Below, piece after piece: positions 8,414 through 18,191 of a DNA stretch of 64,000 nucleotides. This DNA is from DTKD01 sp050948905. GTDB taxonomy: Bacteria > Armatimonadota > UBA5829. The notes beneath the pieces were generated by a model. It was not told the origin of the DNA. It worked only from the letters and a program-made list of their open reading frames with translations, and did not search any database. Location of the stretch: positions 1-64,000 of the forward strand of contig JBMNES010000001.1 of assembly GCA_050948905.1 (NCBI GenBank), in the 5' to 3' direction. The position numbers were made by a program, and so were the translations under genes. How positions within the stretch are numbered: the first letter of the stretch is position 1; each line of letters starts with the position of its first letter.

Positions 8414-10301
8414 CTGTAGAATCCTCCTCATCAGTTATGATTTCAATATCTCGCTCTGAAAGCCCGGCATCTGTTTCCGGTTTTCTGGCGTTGTCGAAAG
8501 CGATCTGTTGATAGTAGCCCAGTGCAAAGAGACTTTGCTCTTCGAGGTTGAGAGTTTTAGGCATAGCATCTTTGAGCTTGCCATAGATATCGGCCACACG
8601 GTTGGTATACCAGTTGCCTAATCCCGGGCCGTACTTCGCGCTAATCTTTGCGATGTGATGATTGCTCAACGTGATCAACCTGGGAAACACCATCGCAGGT
8701 GTAGAGCTTGCGGCGCCGTAGAAACGCTGTATTACGTTGGCCCCGACGTTGCCCAAGGCTACCCATTGGATTCTCCTCAGGATAGCCATTAGTCGCCCGC
8801 ATTGATAGGCAATGCCTGGGTGATTTTCATTGAGATAAGGCGTCATTGCGCATGTTCCTCCGTTCTTTCTGATGTGATAGGCTTTCAATAGCGCCATTCT
8901 CGCATGGATAAGCGAGATTAAATTCGCTCGATCTCTTGCCTTTGGATCCAAAGCGTCCTCGTGTTTGCCGGTCTGAATGAACCGGCTATTGAGTGACACT
9001 ATTTTGGCGAGAGCGCTGTAGGGAATGGGCGCGTTTTTTTGCAACGATGCGCGCCAAAGTTGGCGGGCCTGGGGCTGGACTGGACGTACCCATTTCAGAT
9101 ACTCCTGTTCTCTGCCCTCGGGTAGAAGTAGAGATGTGATCAAGCGTTCTATGCCAGGGTCTTTGGCAGGGCGGGAGCCATACAGGTGGACTATTTGCAG
9201 GTCGCTGAACCATTGGTATATGTTTTCGACCAAGTCTTCGAAACGTCCGTCCATCCAGTCCCGGACCATTACTCTTCCTGACGCTCCAGATATACTGAGT
9301 GCATAATAGAGCCCGCCTGCTAAATCGGGACGCTCTCCCTGGCGGATTGAGGTTAAAAGCTTGCGTGCGCTTTCAACCGCCGTGGCTTCATCCTGTTTTT
9401 CTTGTTTATGAGCGGATGGGTTCTTCAACCAATCTAATACATTGTCTTCCTGCGGAACAGGTTTGTTGTACCAATGTAACATTCTGGCGCCGGCTATCGG
9501 CTGACCACTGTTTTCGATCAGTCTGTTGAGAGCAGATCTGTAGGCAGACGCCGCCGTACTAGAGATTGCACAATTAGCAGATTGATCGAAGCCAAAGGAG
9601 GTAAATGCTTCCTTATCGAAGCATATCACTGTGTCACCAGCGCCCATTTTAATACCACCAACATCTTTGAGCCCAGTAACCTTGGGATGAGTGAGCAACG
9701 GTTTTGCTAATTCACCGGTAATGAAACAGCGCATCAATACAGCATCATCGTTTTGGGGCTTGCCTAAACTAGCTCGAAAACTGCGCCACCAGTCGTGCCA
9801 ATCTGACGATTCGACAGGAAAAGCAGAGCCGATGGATATTGTAACTTTGTCGCCCAACTTGGCTTGTTTATTCAGATCGTTGTGAATTCGATCGAATGCT
9901 ACTGCCTCTTCTAAAGAATCAGATACATATCCTAGTTGAGGCATTGCAGATGCGGCATCGCGCAGCAGATTTACAAAATAGCCTCGCTTGGCTTCAATCT
10001 TCTCTTTGTTGTCGGCCTCATCGTCGTCGTTTTTGAAAATCAAGCCGATTACTTGAGCAGTTTCGATAAGAAAGTGGCTACGATATTCGGAACCGCCCAC
10101 CAGTTCAGATTGTTGTAAATCCGGGCAGGTTGAAAACTCCCTACCTCGATTACCTTTGCTGCCTGTGTCGCCAAGTTCCAGCAAGTTAAGATACCGACCG
10201 GCCTGATCGAAGCACAACGCCCACTTCACTGTCTTAGGCACGAATCCCGGCTCGGCTGTTAGATTGTGATCGCGAGCATATTTTACTAGATTGCTTAGCA
10301 C
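8406..10301 (-). CDS. cas8c: Cas8c (Csd1), Cascade large subunit
   Basis: This 631-residue protein begins VLSNLVKYARDHNLTAEPGF from a GTG start, matching Csd1/Cas8c, the large subunit that reads the PAM and recruits Cas3 in type I-C. In several I-C systems an internal start also produces the small subunit Cas11c; I did not find an unambiguous internal ribosome site here. The gene overlaps cas5c by 7 nt and cas7 by 8 nt. The GTG is supported by a GGAGG site 7 nt upstream. Length is in the normal range, and the frame is unbroken. Confidence 0.95.
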   Translation of the reverse strand: MLSNLVKYARDHNLTAEPGFVPKTVKWALCFDQAGRYLNLLELGDTGSKGNRGREFSTCPDLQQSELVGGSEYRSHFLIETAQVIGLIFKNDDDEADNKEKIEAKRGYFVNLLRDAASAMPQLGYVSDSLEEAVAFDRIHNDLNKQAKLGDKVTISIGSAFPVESSDWHDWWRSFRASLGKPQNDDAVLMRCFITGELAKPLLTHPKVTGLKDVGGIKMGAGDTVICFDKEAFTSFGFDQSANCAISSTAASAYRSALNRLIENSGQPIAGARMLHWYNKPVPQEDNVLDWLKNPSAHKQEKQDEATAVESARKLLTSIRQGERPDLAGGLYYALSISGASGRVMVRDWMDGRFEDLVENIYQWFSDLQIVHLYGSRPAKDPGIERLITSLLLPEGREQEYLKWVRPVQPQARQLWRASLQKNAPIPYSALAKIVSLNSRFIQTGKHEDALDPKARDRANLISLIHARMALLKAYHIRKNGGTCAMTPYLNENHPGIAYQCGRLMAILRRIQWVALGNVGANVIQRFYGAASSTPAMVFPRLITLSNHHIAKISAKYGPGLGNWYTNRVADIYGKLKDAMPKTLNLEEQSLFALGYYQQIAFDNARKPETDAGLSERDIEIITDEEDSTDE

Positions 10302-11035
10302 GGGCGCGCCTCCTCTCCGGGCTTGAGCACTGCATCAGAGCAGTAGTGCGGAACCTGGAGTACTCCGCCTAGTATTATTGCATCGAACAAACTGACTGAA
10401 GGTGCATCTGTCGAAGCGCCTGTTCTTGAAAGATCAAACACGTCATAGAGCATCAACCCAATGTCCAGGTTAACATCTGCCGGGGACGACATCTGCTCAG
10501 TTTGTTCAACATAGCGAAAGAACGCAGCGAATTCTCGGCAGCCCAAATATGGCTGATAGATGCATTGACCTGACCTGGCTCGACGCTTAAATTGAGGCTC
10601 AATTTGGTTAAGCGCCTCCTGTCCTCCGCTTCTCGGCTCTGCATGCGCGTAGATTCGATAAGCGACATTTTTTAGAGCCATTGTCTGTCGCTGGGTACGT
10701 CCTTTTTGATCTGTGCCCAGCAAATCTTTGCCACCATCAGCAAATATGGGGTCAGGCTCGAAAGTTCCCTTCATCCATTTAGCAACCGATGCAGAGCTGA
10801 TTTTGTCCTTGACTTCGTTTCTACGAAGTGCGATGTAGCGCGGCGGCTTGAGCAATTCAATTTTTTCCACTTGCCAGTAGAAATCCATAGTTTTCTTCCA
10901 GTAGATGGCATCAAAGATTGCCCGCGCCGCCGATGGGGTGATAACCGGATAACTGAATCTTTCGACTTTCATTTCCGGTCGCGAGAAACACGCAAAGTCA
11001 CCCCAGACTTCCAGTGTTTGTGTTCTTGGCTGCAT
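10295..11035 (-). CDS. cas5: Cas5c (Cas5d), pre-crRNA processing nuclease
   Basis: This 246-residue protein starts MQPRTQTLEVWGDFACFSRP, the Cas5d N-terminal ferredoxin fold. In type I-C there is no Cas6; Cas5c cuts the pre-crRNA within each repeat and caps the crRNA 5' handle. No cas6 occurs in this locus, consistent with that. An AAAGGAGG site precedes the ATG. A 155-bp gap separates it from cas3, long for this operon, and may carry a second promoter or regulatory RNA. The frame is intact. Confidence 0.94.
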   Translation of the reverse strand: MQPRTQTLEVWGDFACFSRPEMKVERFSYPVITPSAARAIFDAIYWKKTMDFYWQVEKIELLKPPRYIALRRNEVKDKISSASVAKWMKGTFEPDPIFADGGKDLLGTDQKGRTQRQTMALKNVAYRIYAHAEPRSGGQEALNQIEPQFKRRARSGQCIYQPYLGCREFAAFFRYVEQTEQMSSPADVNLDIGLMLYDVFDLSRTGASTDAPSVSLFDAIILGGVLQVPHYCSDAVLKPGEEARPC

Positions 11036-11190
11036 AGTGCCTCCTTTCTGTTTTCACACAAGATTAATCCTATTTCAATCCACAGTAGTTACATCAAATT
11101 TATACCGACGTCCAACTACCAAGGGCATTGTAGCCCTGCATACTAGGTCTTGTTAATAGGTATTATGAGATATATCTTTATATATGATTG
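11036..11190 (-). promoter_or_regulatory. cas3-cas5 intergenic segment with repeat-like tag
   Basis: This AT-rich 155-bp segment is the only long gap in the cas operon. On the minus strand it holds GTGGATTGAAA (about 11072-11082), of which GGATTGAAA equals the 3' end of the local repeat and lies in the same sense as the crRNA. About 40 nt separate it from the cas5 start. A GGGC-6 nt-GCCC hairpin lies further upstream. It could be a chance match or a degenerate repeat used for cas autoregulation. Confidence 0.35.
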
Positions 11191-13449
11191 CTATCCGTAC
11201 CATGATGCATGGCTTTGCGGTACTATCAGCCCCAGTTTGTCATCATAGTCTTCTGGGGCACAGTAGATATACCAGTCTGTTTGCTCACGGTCGTGTTTTG
11301 CCATAATACGATCGAGCCTTTCCCAGATGACGCTTTGATTTGCAGGGTTGTGAATTGAGATAGTCAGTGGCCGGGCCCGTTTTATCCAGTCAGCAGTCAA
11401 ACCTGTGAGACGCACTTCATCGGCCAGAGATCGATAGGTGTCTATCATCGGCTCGTATGGCACAAGGATGTTTATGGTGTTATCTTTTATCAACCGGTAA
11501 AGTGAGGCAACTTTTTCAAAGTCTTGAATCTTCACTGCGTCTGCTAACTTGTGGGCTAACTTATTTTGATGCGGAGCGGCAAGGGCATACAGACGCTGAT
11601 AGTATTCTGCGTAAAGGCCTACGTCGTGTATATCCATTTGGCTCGCGCCCCTGTCGCGAAGAAGCTGTTTTGTGATACTAGCTGCTTGCTCATAACTTCC
11701 ATCCGGATATTGCTCGTCTACCGGAATAAACACCTTTACACTGCCATTTGTATTCCCATGCCGATTACAACGGCCAGCGGCTTGAGCAATGGATGTAAGG
11801 TCTGCAAATGCTCGGTAGACATAAGGGAAATCCAAATCTACGCCAGCTTCGATGCATTGGGTGCTGACCATTTTGCATGGATTGCCGTCAGCCAGCAGTT
11901 GTCTTACATCAGAGATTGTCTGCGTACGGTGGGCAGGACACATAGCAGTTGACAAATGATAAATGTCTTCACTCTCTGGTACCCTAAGTGTTTCAAATAA
12001 CTCCCGGGCGTGTCTCTTGAGGTTGACTATGCACAAGACCGATTTGAGTTCTGTGATCTCTGAAGCGATATCACCCCAAGATAAATGACGATCCACGCTG
12101 GGCCATTCCACGCAAGTACGGCGATTAGCAGTAAAATAATACTGGTGTTCGGATATGATCTCGGTGGGTTCCCATCCATTGGACTTATCATCCAGTTTTT
12201 TGACCTCGTCCTGGATATGAGTGAACGCTGGTTGCGTAGCTGTAGAAAAGACTATCGATGTGCCATAGCGCTTCGAAAGATGAGATAGTGCAGCCAAAGT
12301 AGCAACCACCAAAGAGTTCGGGAGAGTCTGTACCTCATCAAACAGGATAATACTCTGCGCCAACCTGTGCAGTTTACGGCAAGCGGATGGAGTGTTTGAA
12401 AATAGGGACTCAAGCAGTTGAACACTTGTTGTTATTACAATAGGCGCATCCCAGTTCTCCGCGAGCAGTCTTTGCCCATAATCATTTTCTGACGGCACTC
12501 GGTTCTGACGCGTGCTCGCTTCTGCAAGGCTATGGTGTTCGATAATATAATGTGTGCCAAACAAAGGCTCTAATATGTTTCGGTATTCCAGAGCTGTCTG
12601 CTCGATAATGCTGAGAAATGGTATGACGAATACTATTCGCCGAAGTTTGTTTCTTATAGCATGACGAAGGGCAAACGCCAGCATCGAGAGAGTCTTACCT
12701 GATCCTGTAGGGGCCGTTAATGTCCACAAACCCACATCACTTTGCGCAGCCTCGACGCATGCGGTGTATATACTGTCACGCATGTTGTTAATGTTCGCCG
12801 AGGCTTTGGATTCCTGCCGCAGCCTATGCATATGACTGGTGAGAGCTTCGTATGCCGCAACAGGATTTAAATGCAGCCCGACTGGCCGAGATATGGAATC
12901 AAAGTGTTTTTGCGTATCGAGATAATCAGCATCTACCAATGCAGAAAAAAGCATGCGAACGTCAAACATAGCTGATAATGTCGTGTCACAGTACGACAGA
13001 CAAGGATTGATGACTTCGGGGAGAGTGAGTGAATCGCTTTGCATTTTTTGCAAAATCGCGGCTGTATTTTTTTCAGTGAGTCTTAAACCCAATGGGTGTC
13101 GCTCTGTAAGCTGGTCGAGGTCAAGTTTTTTTAGTGCTTCGGTGTTTGATTGTTGTAACCCTGTATGATGTCCTTGAATGGCAAGTGCTGCGGCAATCAA
13201 TTTGTGATCAAACAGCGCGATATGCGCCCCGGGCGACCAGTGATCCAGCCCCCTTTCCAGACCTTTCAGCCGCTGCTGAAACAGGTGTGAATACTTTCCT
13301 GCATCGTGAAGCAATCCAGCCACTCTGGCTTCCTCTTCCATTGCAAACGGCTGGGCGAAAGCTGCTGCAGCATTAGCTACCTGGCTAAGATGTTCTACTT
13401 GAGATTGCATACTGCCGGACGCACCTACGCTGTGGGCAAAATAACGCAT
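11191..13449 (-). CDS. cas3: CRISPR-associated helicase-nuclease Cas3
   Basis: This protein of about 752 residues has both Cas3 halves. The N-terminal HD nuclease shows LLHDAGKY (His48, Asp49), DHWSPGAH and GHHTGL. The SF2 helicase shows Walker A TAPTGSGKT near residue 245, the Walker B variant LFDEVQTLP, FSTATQPAF, and motif VI QAAGRCNRHG. It is recruited to the R-loop by Cas8c and degrades target DNA. I chose the ATG at 13449 (MRYFAH) because AAGGAGG lies 7 nt upstream; the frame is open 8 codons further. It is the first gene of the operon, with a good promoter about 40 nt before the start. Confidence 0.96.
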   Translation of the reverse strand: MRYFAHSVGASGSMQSQVEHLSQVANAAAAFAQPFAMEEEARVAGLLHDAGKYSHLFQQRLKGLERGLDHWSPGAHIALFDHKLIAAALAIQGHHTGLQQSNTEALKKLDLDQLTERHPLGLRLTEKNTAAILQKMQSDSLTLPEVINPCLSYCDTTLSAMFDVRMLFSALVDADYLDTQKHFDSISRPVGLHLNPVAAYEALTSHMHRLRQESKASANINNMRDSIYTACVEAAQSDVGLWTLTAPTGSGKTLSMLAFALRHAIRNKLRRIVFVIPFLSIIEQTALEYRNILEPLFGTHYIIEHHSLAEASTRQNRVPSENDYGQRLLAENWDAPIVITTSVQLLESLFSNTPSACRKLHRLAQSIILFDEVQTLPNSLVVATLAALSHLSKRYGTSIVFSTATQPAFTHIQDEVKKLDDKSNGWEPTEIISEHQYYFTANRRTCVEWPSVDRHLSWGDIASEITELKSVLCIVNLKRHARELFETLRVPESEDIYHLSTAMCPAHRTQTISDVRQLLADGNPCKMVSTQCIEAGVDLDFPYVYRAFADLTSIAQAAGRCNRHGNTNGSVKVFIPVDEQYPDGSYEQAASITKQLLRDRGASQMDIHDVGLYAEYYQRLYALAAPHQNKLAHKLADAVKIQDFEKVASLYRLIKDNTINILVPYEPMIDTYRSLADEVRLTGLTADWIKRARPLTISIHNPANQSVIWERLDRIMAKHDREQTDWYIYCAPEDYDDKLGLIVPQSHASWYG

Positions 13450-13497
13450 TAAAACACCTCCTTGTATGGACATTATTTAACAGCATTCGACAGGAGT

Positions 13498-13527
13498 ATA
13501 TTACACGACGCTGTCAGATTCTGTCAA
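13498..13527 (-). promoter_or_regulatory. Promoter of the cas operon
   Basis: On the minus strand TTGACA (13522-13527) and TAATAT (13498-13503) stand 18 nt apart, very close to the sigma-70 consensus. Transcription would start near 13491, giving a leader of about 40 nt before the cas3 ATG. A group 1 sigma factor is encoded in this window. Confidence 0.75.
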
Positions 13528-14342
13528 TGGGACGATAAGGATCAGATAAGGTTTTTCGAAGATCCCCGGCAGTAAATTCCTTGCTTGGCATATCGTCGAA
13601 CGCCTGAGTATTTTATCCGTTAGGGTATCAGGCCAGTCCGTGCTTCGCGCCGCTTTACACCCCTACCCTGCCTATGCTTGATCACTTCTGCCCAGCGGCC
13701 GCAGAGAGCACAGAGCAATACATTTGAATGTTTACTGATTCAAAATGCAAGAGACGGTAAAATATTTAACACTAGCAAGTATATTACTGCTGCTCGCATT
13801 GTAGCTCGCGGCCATAACCTGCTGGTGGGCTGTACACTGAACCGACTGACTTGCTCAGCCAAGGACTTCCAATGGGTCTCCTAGACAGGCTGCATAGCAA
13901 CACGTTTGGCCTGTAACTTATATTGCGCTTCGTCGATCGACTCGATCAGACATATGTGAAGACCTATGCTGCGATCAATGAGGTAGCCGGCATTATAGGG
14001 CGGATCTGCGTATCCTGCAGCCATCCAATTATGATATGCTGATGTATTACGCAAGATGTATCTGGTTACAAACAGGATCGTGGATTCTATTCGACAGATA
14101 CTGAGCGCTGGCAGCATTTTTCGGCGTGGAAACACCATCGCATTCCTTAAAAGTATCTGCTTACGCCACGACACGGGGACGATGAAGAAACGTCTGTAAT
14201 GGAGTATAATCAGCGGCGAACGCACTCCCTGCTTCGGGAAGACTCTCCTGCCACGAAGTAATTCGCTACACTTGGCAAGAGAAAAAGACTTGAGTCCCCT
14301 GGCGACACAAATGGCAGCGTCCTAGTGTGGGAAGACTCGGTG
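13528..14342. other. Stretch with no convincing gene
   Basis: About 0.8 kb between the cas promoter and the first small ORFs. A 114-codon minus-strand frame (13881-14225) exists, but it has no recognisable motif, no good ribosome site, and composition unlike a folded protein. I see no RNA gene, no repeat of note and no terminator. It is probably decayed accessory DNA. Confidence 0.5.
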
Positions 14343-14531
14343 TCAATCTTCCGCCCACATAGATCTATTGTCACGAAGGTGGACTAGCTCCTCAAGTGCC
14401 TCATTCACTGCTTGCGTTCTGCAAGTTGAACGGTTTTCCTGAGTGTCAATGTCAATTGTATTTACCACGGCCAGAGCCTCGCCATCAGGCAATGGATGAT
14501 TCCAATGCGGAGCGCAGAATACAATAATCAT
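14343..14531 (-). CDS. Hypothetical 62-residue protein
   Basis: This small frame overlaps the preceding minus-strand ORF by 4 nt (ATGA), as in coupled genes. It contains an acidic, soluble-looking C-terminal half (ALEELVHLRDNRSMWAED). No family is recognised. It may be the C-terminal part of a gene that was continuous with 14528-14953 before a frameshift. Confidence that it is expressed is low. Confidence 0.3.
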   Translation of the reverse strand: MIIVFCAPHWNHPLPDGEALAVVNTIDIDTQENRSTCRTQAVNEALEELVHLRDNRSMWAED

Positions 14532-14953
14532 AAGGCATGCCTTGTGAGAAGCGGACGCATAGAATAGATACGCCTTCTTACCTCACTTGGTCCTGACCTC
14601 GGCAGTACGCAATGACTAAGATCTGGAAAGCCACTGGTGCATCGTGTGAATATCCACCCTGAAGCCCAGTATCCGTCATACGCCCCACCCCAGTACTTAG
14701 CCTGTTCGGGAACCCCGTCCAAGCAAACCTGACGGCACTTCTTACTCCATTCAGTACGCGCATGCTTCGTGAGTTCGTGTTTATCTGGGCCATAAGTTGC
14801 CCAGCAAAACAGCAAGAGCAACAGGATGCCGAATGCCACCTGCACAACCAACCGAGGCTTTAGCCAGTTTTTCCGGATTACTCTACTCAACGCTTCGCCT
14901 CCATTATAGAGCGATATTGATGTTCGCGGGTCTTGTAATACGTCCCGTGCCAT
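14528..14953 (-). CDS. Hypothetical single-pass membrane protein, possibly frameshifted
   Basis: This 141-codon frame has one clear hydrophobic segment (VVQVAFGILLLLLFCW, about residues 36-51) after a basic stretch, followed by a cysteine-containing, probably extracytoplasmic part (KCRQVCLDGVPEQAKYW). The last 30 residues are basic and low in quality, and another frame overlaps, so a frameshift near the end is possible. It may form a small cluster with the membrane-type ORF at 14968-15357. No family is recognised. Confidence 0.4.
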   Translation of the reverse strand: MARDVLQDPRTSISLYNGGEALSRVIRKNWLKPRLVVQVAFGILLLLLFCWATYGPDKHELTKHARTEWSKKCRQVCLDGVPEQAKYWGGAYDGYWASGWIFTRCTSGFPDLSHCVLPRSGPSEVRRRIYSMRPLLTRHAL

Positions 14954-14967
14954 TCGGCACCGAAAGC

Positions 14968-15357
14968 TCAGCTCTTGGATACATACACCATAATCTTGTG
15001 ATTATGAGAGTCCACCTGTATTTCGCCGTATTCGTAGCCGCATTTGGTATTTAAGATATACTGTCTGATGCCGCCCTTCTTTGTGAGCCTGGCTGATCGA
15101 ATCCCTTTAGAGGAATGCAGCCAATCATTAATCGATACGGTATCGACTTCAAACGTCAAACGGAAACTACGGGTGAACAGATTGCCTTCAGTCTTTATAG
15201 ACTGAATCTTTGCTGTTCCAGGTATTGGAGCAAAATTCGCGCATCTTAACACTATTGCCAGCATTTCCTGTTGCTTATATTTGCTGGCGTTATCTCTGCT
15301 GTTTGTAGGCCGGCCAAACATATAGAGCATATACGCTGCATACAAGCCGAATAGCAC
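14968..15357 (-). CDS. Hypothetical small membrane-anchored protein
   Basis: This 129-residue frame begins with a hydrophobic helix (MLFGLYAAYMLYMF) and continues with a mixed alpha/beta soluble domain ending VDSHNHKIMVYVSKS. Composition and regular alternation of hydrophobic residues look like a real protein. I recognise no family. Its neighbour at 14528-14953 also carries one transmembrane helix, so the two could be a pair of membrane or immunity-type proteins; this is speculation. The start codon is uncertain, and residues further upstream may have been lost. Confidence 0.45.
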   Translation of the reverse strand: MLFGLYAAYMLYMFGRPTNSRDNASKYKQQEMLAIVLRCANFAPIPGTAKIQSIKTEGNLFTRSFRLTFEVDTVSINDWLHSSKGIRSARLTKKGGIRQYILNTKCGYEYGEIQVDSHNHKIMVYVSKS

Positions 15358-15639
15358 AGCGCAATTTCTTCATCGCCTGCTACCTCTGCAACCTGGGATA
15401 TAGTGCGGACTCAATTCCGTGTAGTACCGGGAAACCCTTTTCCCCAAAACAACGGAACCACCTGCCATACCACCCAATTTGAGCGCCACTTTCACGATGA
15501 TGTCTTCTATACGTCCGACGCATAAACAAGTCCTAGTCGCGGGTCCGGCCGAGATGTCCGAGAACAACACCGGCGACTAAACTGGCAGACCAGACAGGAG
15601 ACACTGTCACACACGGATGTAGGACGAAACACCGTATTT

Positions 15640-15925
15640 GAGTTAACAGCGATATTTGTAACGCCAACAGCACCAGCAATATAAGAAAGAAAAGCATGCC
15701 TCGCAGGTTCCTTGAATCGGCCGTCTATGGCATAAACGCACACTGTCGGCAAATAGATAGCCTAAAAACTCGAACTTGTCTTTCTTGAACCGGGCGATGG
15801 TATGGAAGTCAGGCTTCAAGCCGCCGGCAAGCCACATATAGCGAACATCGCTTTCGAGCAACTCTTTAAAAGAGTTCGACACCATGCCCACGAATTCATT
15901 CCTGCTGGCCTATTCTGTTGGAGAC
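15640..15925 (-). pseudogene. IS1182-type transposase, N-terminal remnant
   Basis: The minus-strand frame reads EFVGMVSNSFKELLESDVRY followed by MWLAGGLKPDFHTIARFKKD, the conserved N-terminal signature of IS1182-family DDE transposases (R-x-L/I-E...W-L-x-G-G-L-x-P-D-F-x-T-I). The similarity fades after about 25 more residues and no DDE core follows, so this is a fragment. A second, C-terminal fragment of the same type lies at 33,650-33,806; the two cannot be halves of one copy because their order on the strand is wrong. Confidence 0.65.
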
Positions 15926-16121
15926 AGCTTCCCCCTTTCCCCAAAACCGCCCGGCGCACTGATGCTATCTGGATGGAGAACGAGATGTGAAGTGGAAGAA
16001 GCATCCAGATACTCTTGACCCCGCCATAGGAGATGATCATCTCGTGTTTTGCAAGCTCGCCAGCACACTGGCTGGACACGCTGATGTTATTTGCGGGGTA
16101 CTCCGATAAAGTCCCTCCTGA

Positions 16122-18191
16122 TCAAACCAACTCCAGCCCCAACTGGCAGCCTTCAGCGTGTAGCTTCTTTAGTGTCTCAAGCACCTTCAGGCTTTGCTTT
16201 TCACTTGGAACTTGCCCGGATTCAGCGACTCCAAGAATACTTGCTTCCGTTTCTGTTAAAAGGCCCCTGCTTGTTCCCCAGTTCTTCACTTCCTGCCACA
16301 GAGCGCCTCCCGCATTCACAACGGCAATCTGAGCTTGAATACCATTGAGCATCTTCTGATCCTTGATGGCCGCAGTCGCAATGTCCCGTTTGCTTTTAAC
16401 TGCACGCAAACTGTCTAGCAGCCCCTCTGGCCACACTATCTCAAGTGCCACAACTCGGCTCCAGCACGCTTCCGTCTTTGCCCATTCTGTGACATTGCGC
16501 AGAGTTGGCGGCGAATCAACAATAACTTCATGAACCGCGCTTGCAGTAATGGTTAGCGCCTGTTTCATCCGTGCCGAAATCTCTTGTTTGCGCCAAACAG
16601 CATCGAAGTCACAACTCTGACCATTACACTCTATACTTGCAGCAAACCTGGCAATGGCATACGTAACAACGTTGGCGCGATAGCCACCCTGATACCAATC
16701 CTGCTCAGTTACTAACTTTTCCACTTCACGGAAGATGATCGCCTTGGCGATGGCGTGACGGAAATACACTTCATTAAATTCATCCGACTGCTTTGCCCAC
16801 CTCTTGCCCACATTGTAGGCAAAGTGGGCAAAGTTCTTCTGTGCACCCTTGCTCACGATATTTGGGAATCCGCCCCACGAATTCAGAAACTTTGCAAGAT
16901 CGGTCTTTGTAAAAACCTGGCGTTTGGGATACTCCAAGTCGAATTTCCGCCGTTGTGCAGGCGTGAGATTTGATCGGGCATCCTGATATTGTCCACGCGC
17001 ACGCTCGTAGAACCATTTCGATTCGCGAAACGCTCCATCCGGGGATGGTGCGAATATCCGACGTGAAAACTCTTCCATTCTAATGTGAAACGGGTGGTTG
17101 GAAAAGAAATCGGCGGCACTCACCCGGTTCTGGCTGTTTGCGTATTCGGATATCTTCGGGACGACCTCCTCGGTGCGGGCTGGCTCAATTATTGATAACT
17201 TCATCTGAACGAAGACCTTCGAAAGGTCAACATCGTTCTTCTTGCTTGCCGCGTGGATTGAGGCGGTCGTCTGGCCGCCGTTGACGATCTGAAAATTCTT
17301 GATACCGGTTAGTAGTAGACCGCCATCCTGTATTCGCGTTTCGACACTCTGAGCAGTTGCAGTAATTCCATTATTGAAAGCGAAGAACATCTCAGGATCG
17401 TTCTCGATTGTATTTCGTATCCCCTTATTGACATTGCTACGCGCCTGTAGAAACACCCTCACGTTCTGCTCAAGCAATCTTGCTCCCCAGCGATCATATA
17501 TAGCTGCGATCTGCTGCCCAGGAACAACAACAAGATATGCTTCATAGTCTGCCTGAGCTAAATGTGCAGGCAGTGCAGGCATAGAACCTCCAAACTCCCC
17601 TTCAAGATCGATGATAAGATCCTCACGTCCATGTCCTGAGGTAGCAAAGCGGTGTAGCCGTCGCAGATCCCATACATTGTAGGTAAGTTGGATGCCGCTA
17701 ACCTCTCCAGCCTCGTGCCCATCGACACGCGCGCTCAACACACGATTACTGATCAGGAATAGTCGCACCTTGTCTACATTCTGCCATCTGGTAGCTATCA
17801 AATCAGCCAGCCCGAATGCGGGGCTGGTTTCTTCCAGTTCATCGCGGAATGTCGAATCGAAAGACTTAATCAGGAAATTGTGGGCACGCTTGAAGATAGC
17901 GTTCATTTCTGTTGCTGTGAGAGTTGTAATCTCTGGTGATTGGTTAAAATCGGCAATGATCAGGCTGAGAACGCCGCCCGATGCAACAGGATCGCCTCCG
18001 TACCCGTCTACCCGCAACCCCCGAGGTGTCTGGTAGTATGCCCTGTCTGCCGTTTCGAGTTCTCCGGCGTCGATAAGTTGTTCACAAAAGACGCTAAAGA
18101 AGGCATCCTCAGCATAGCGCCCGTCTGCATCTGCCCGACCATAAACCTCCTGATTGAAATCGTTGTAGAACTCCTCCAGCTCAATCGCCAT
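16122..18191 (-). CDS. AIPR-family protein (abortive infection phage resistance)
   Basis: This 689-residue protein carries the AIPR (PF10592) signatures FAFNNGITATAQ (about residue 275) and FQIVNGGQTTASIH (about residue 303), followed by the KISEYANSQNRVSAADF stretch. AIPR proteins occur in phage-resistance and restriction gene sets; their biochemical role is poorly known and they are thought to act on nucleic acid. The start overlaps the upstream PD-(D/E)XK gene by 11 nt, so it is translated from the same message. It is the last gene of a four-gene minus-strand operon headed by the GHKL ATPase. No frame damage is seen. Confidence 0.9.
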   Translation of the reverse strand: MAIELEEFYNDFNQEVYGRADADGRYAEDAFFSVFCEQLIDAGELETADRAYYQTPRGLRVDGYGGDPVASGGVLSLIIADFNQSPEITTLTATEMNAIFKRAHNFLIKSFDSTFRDELEETSPAFGLADLIATRWQNVDKVRLFLISNRVLSARVDGHEAGEVSGIQLTYNVWDLRRLHRFATSGHGREDLIIDLEGEFGGSMPALPAHLAQADYEAYLVVVPGQQIAAIYDRWGARLLEQNVRVFLQARSNVNKGIRNTIENDPEMFFAFNNGITATAQSVETRIQDGGLLLTGIKNFQIVNGGQTTASIHAASKKNDVDLSKVFVQMKLSIIEPARTEEVVPKISEYANSQNRVSAADFFSNHPFHIRMEEFSRRIFAPSPDGAFRESKWFYERARGQYQDARSNLTPAQRRKFDLEYPKRQVFTKTDLAKFLNSWGGFPNIVSKGAQKNFAHFAYNVGKRWAKQSDEFNEVYFRHAIAKAIIFREVEKLVTEQDWYQGGYRANVVTYAIARFAASIECNGQSCDFDAVWRKQEISARMKQALTITASAVHEVIVDSPPTLRNVTEWAKTEACWSRVVALEIVWPEGLLDSLRAVKSKRDIATAAIKDQKMLNGIQAQIAVVNAGGALWQEVKNWGTSRGLLTETEASILGVAESGQVPSEKQSLKVLETLKKLHAEGCQLGLELV

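Noticed and set aside
7889..8419. 176-codon plus-strand frame opposite cas7
   Set aside because: It is antisense to a well-supported cas gene and shows no family motif or ribosome site.
13881..14225. 114-codon frame that faintly recalls a formylglycine-enzyme-like C-terminus
   Set aside because: The motif order and key residues do not fit, and there is no start signal; I could not support a call.
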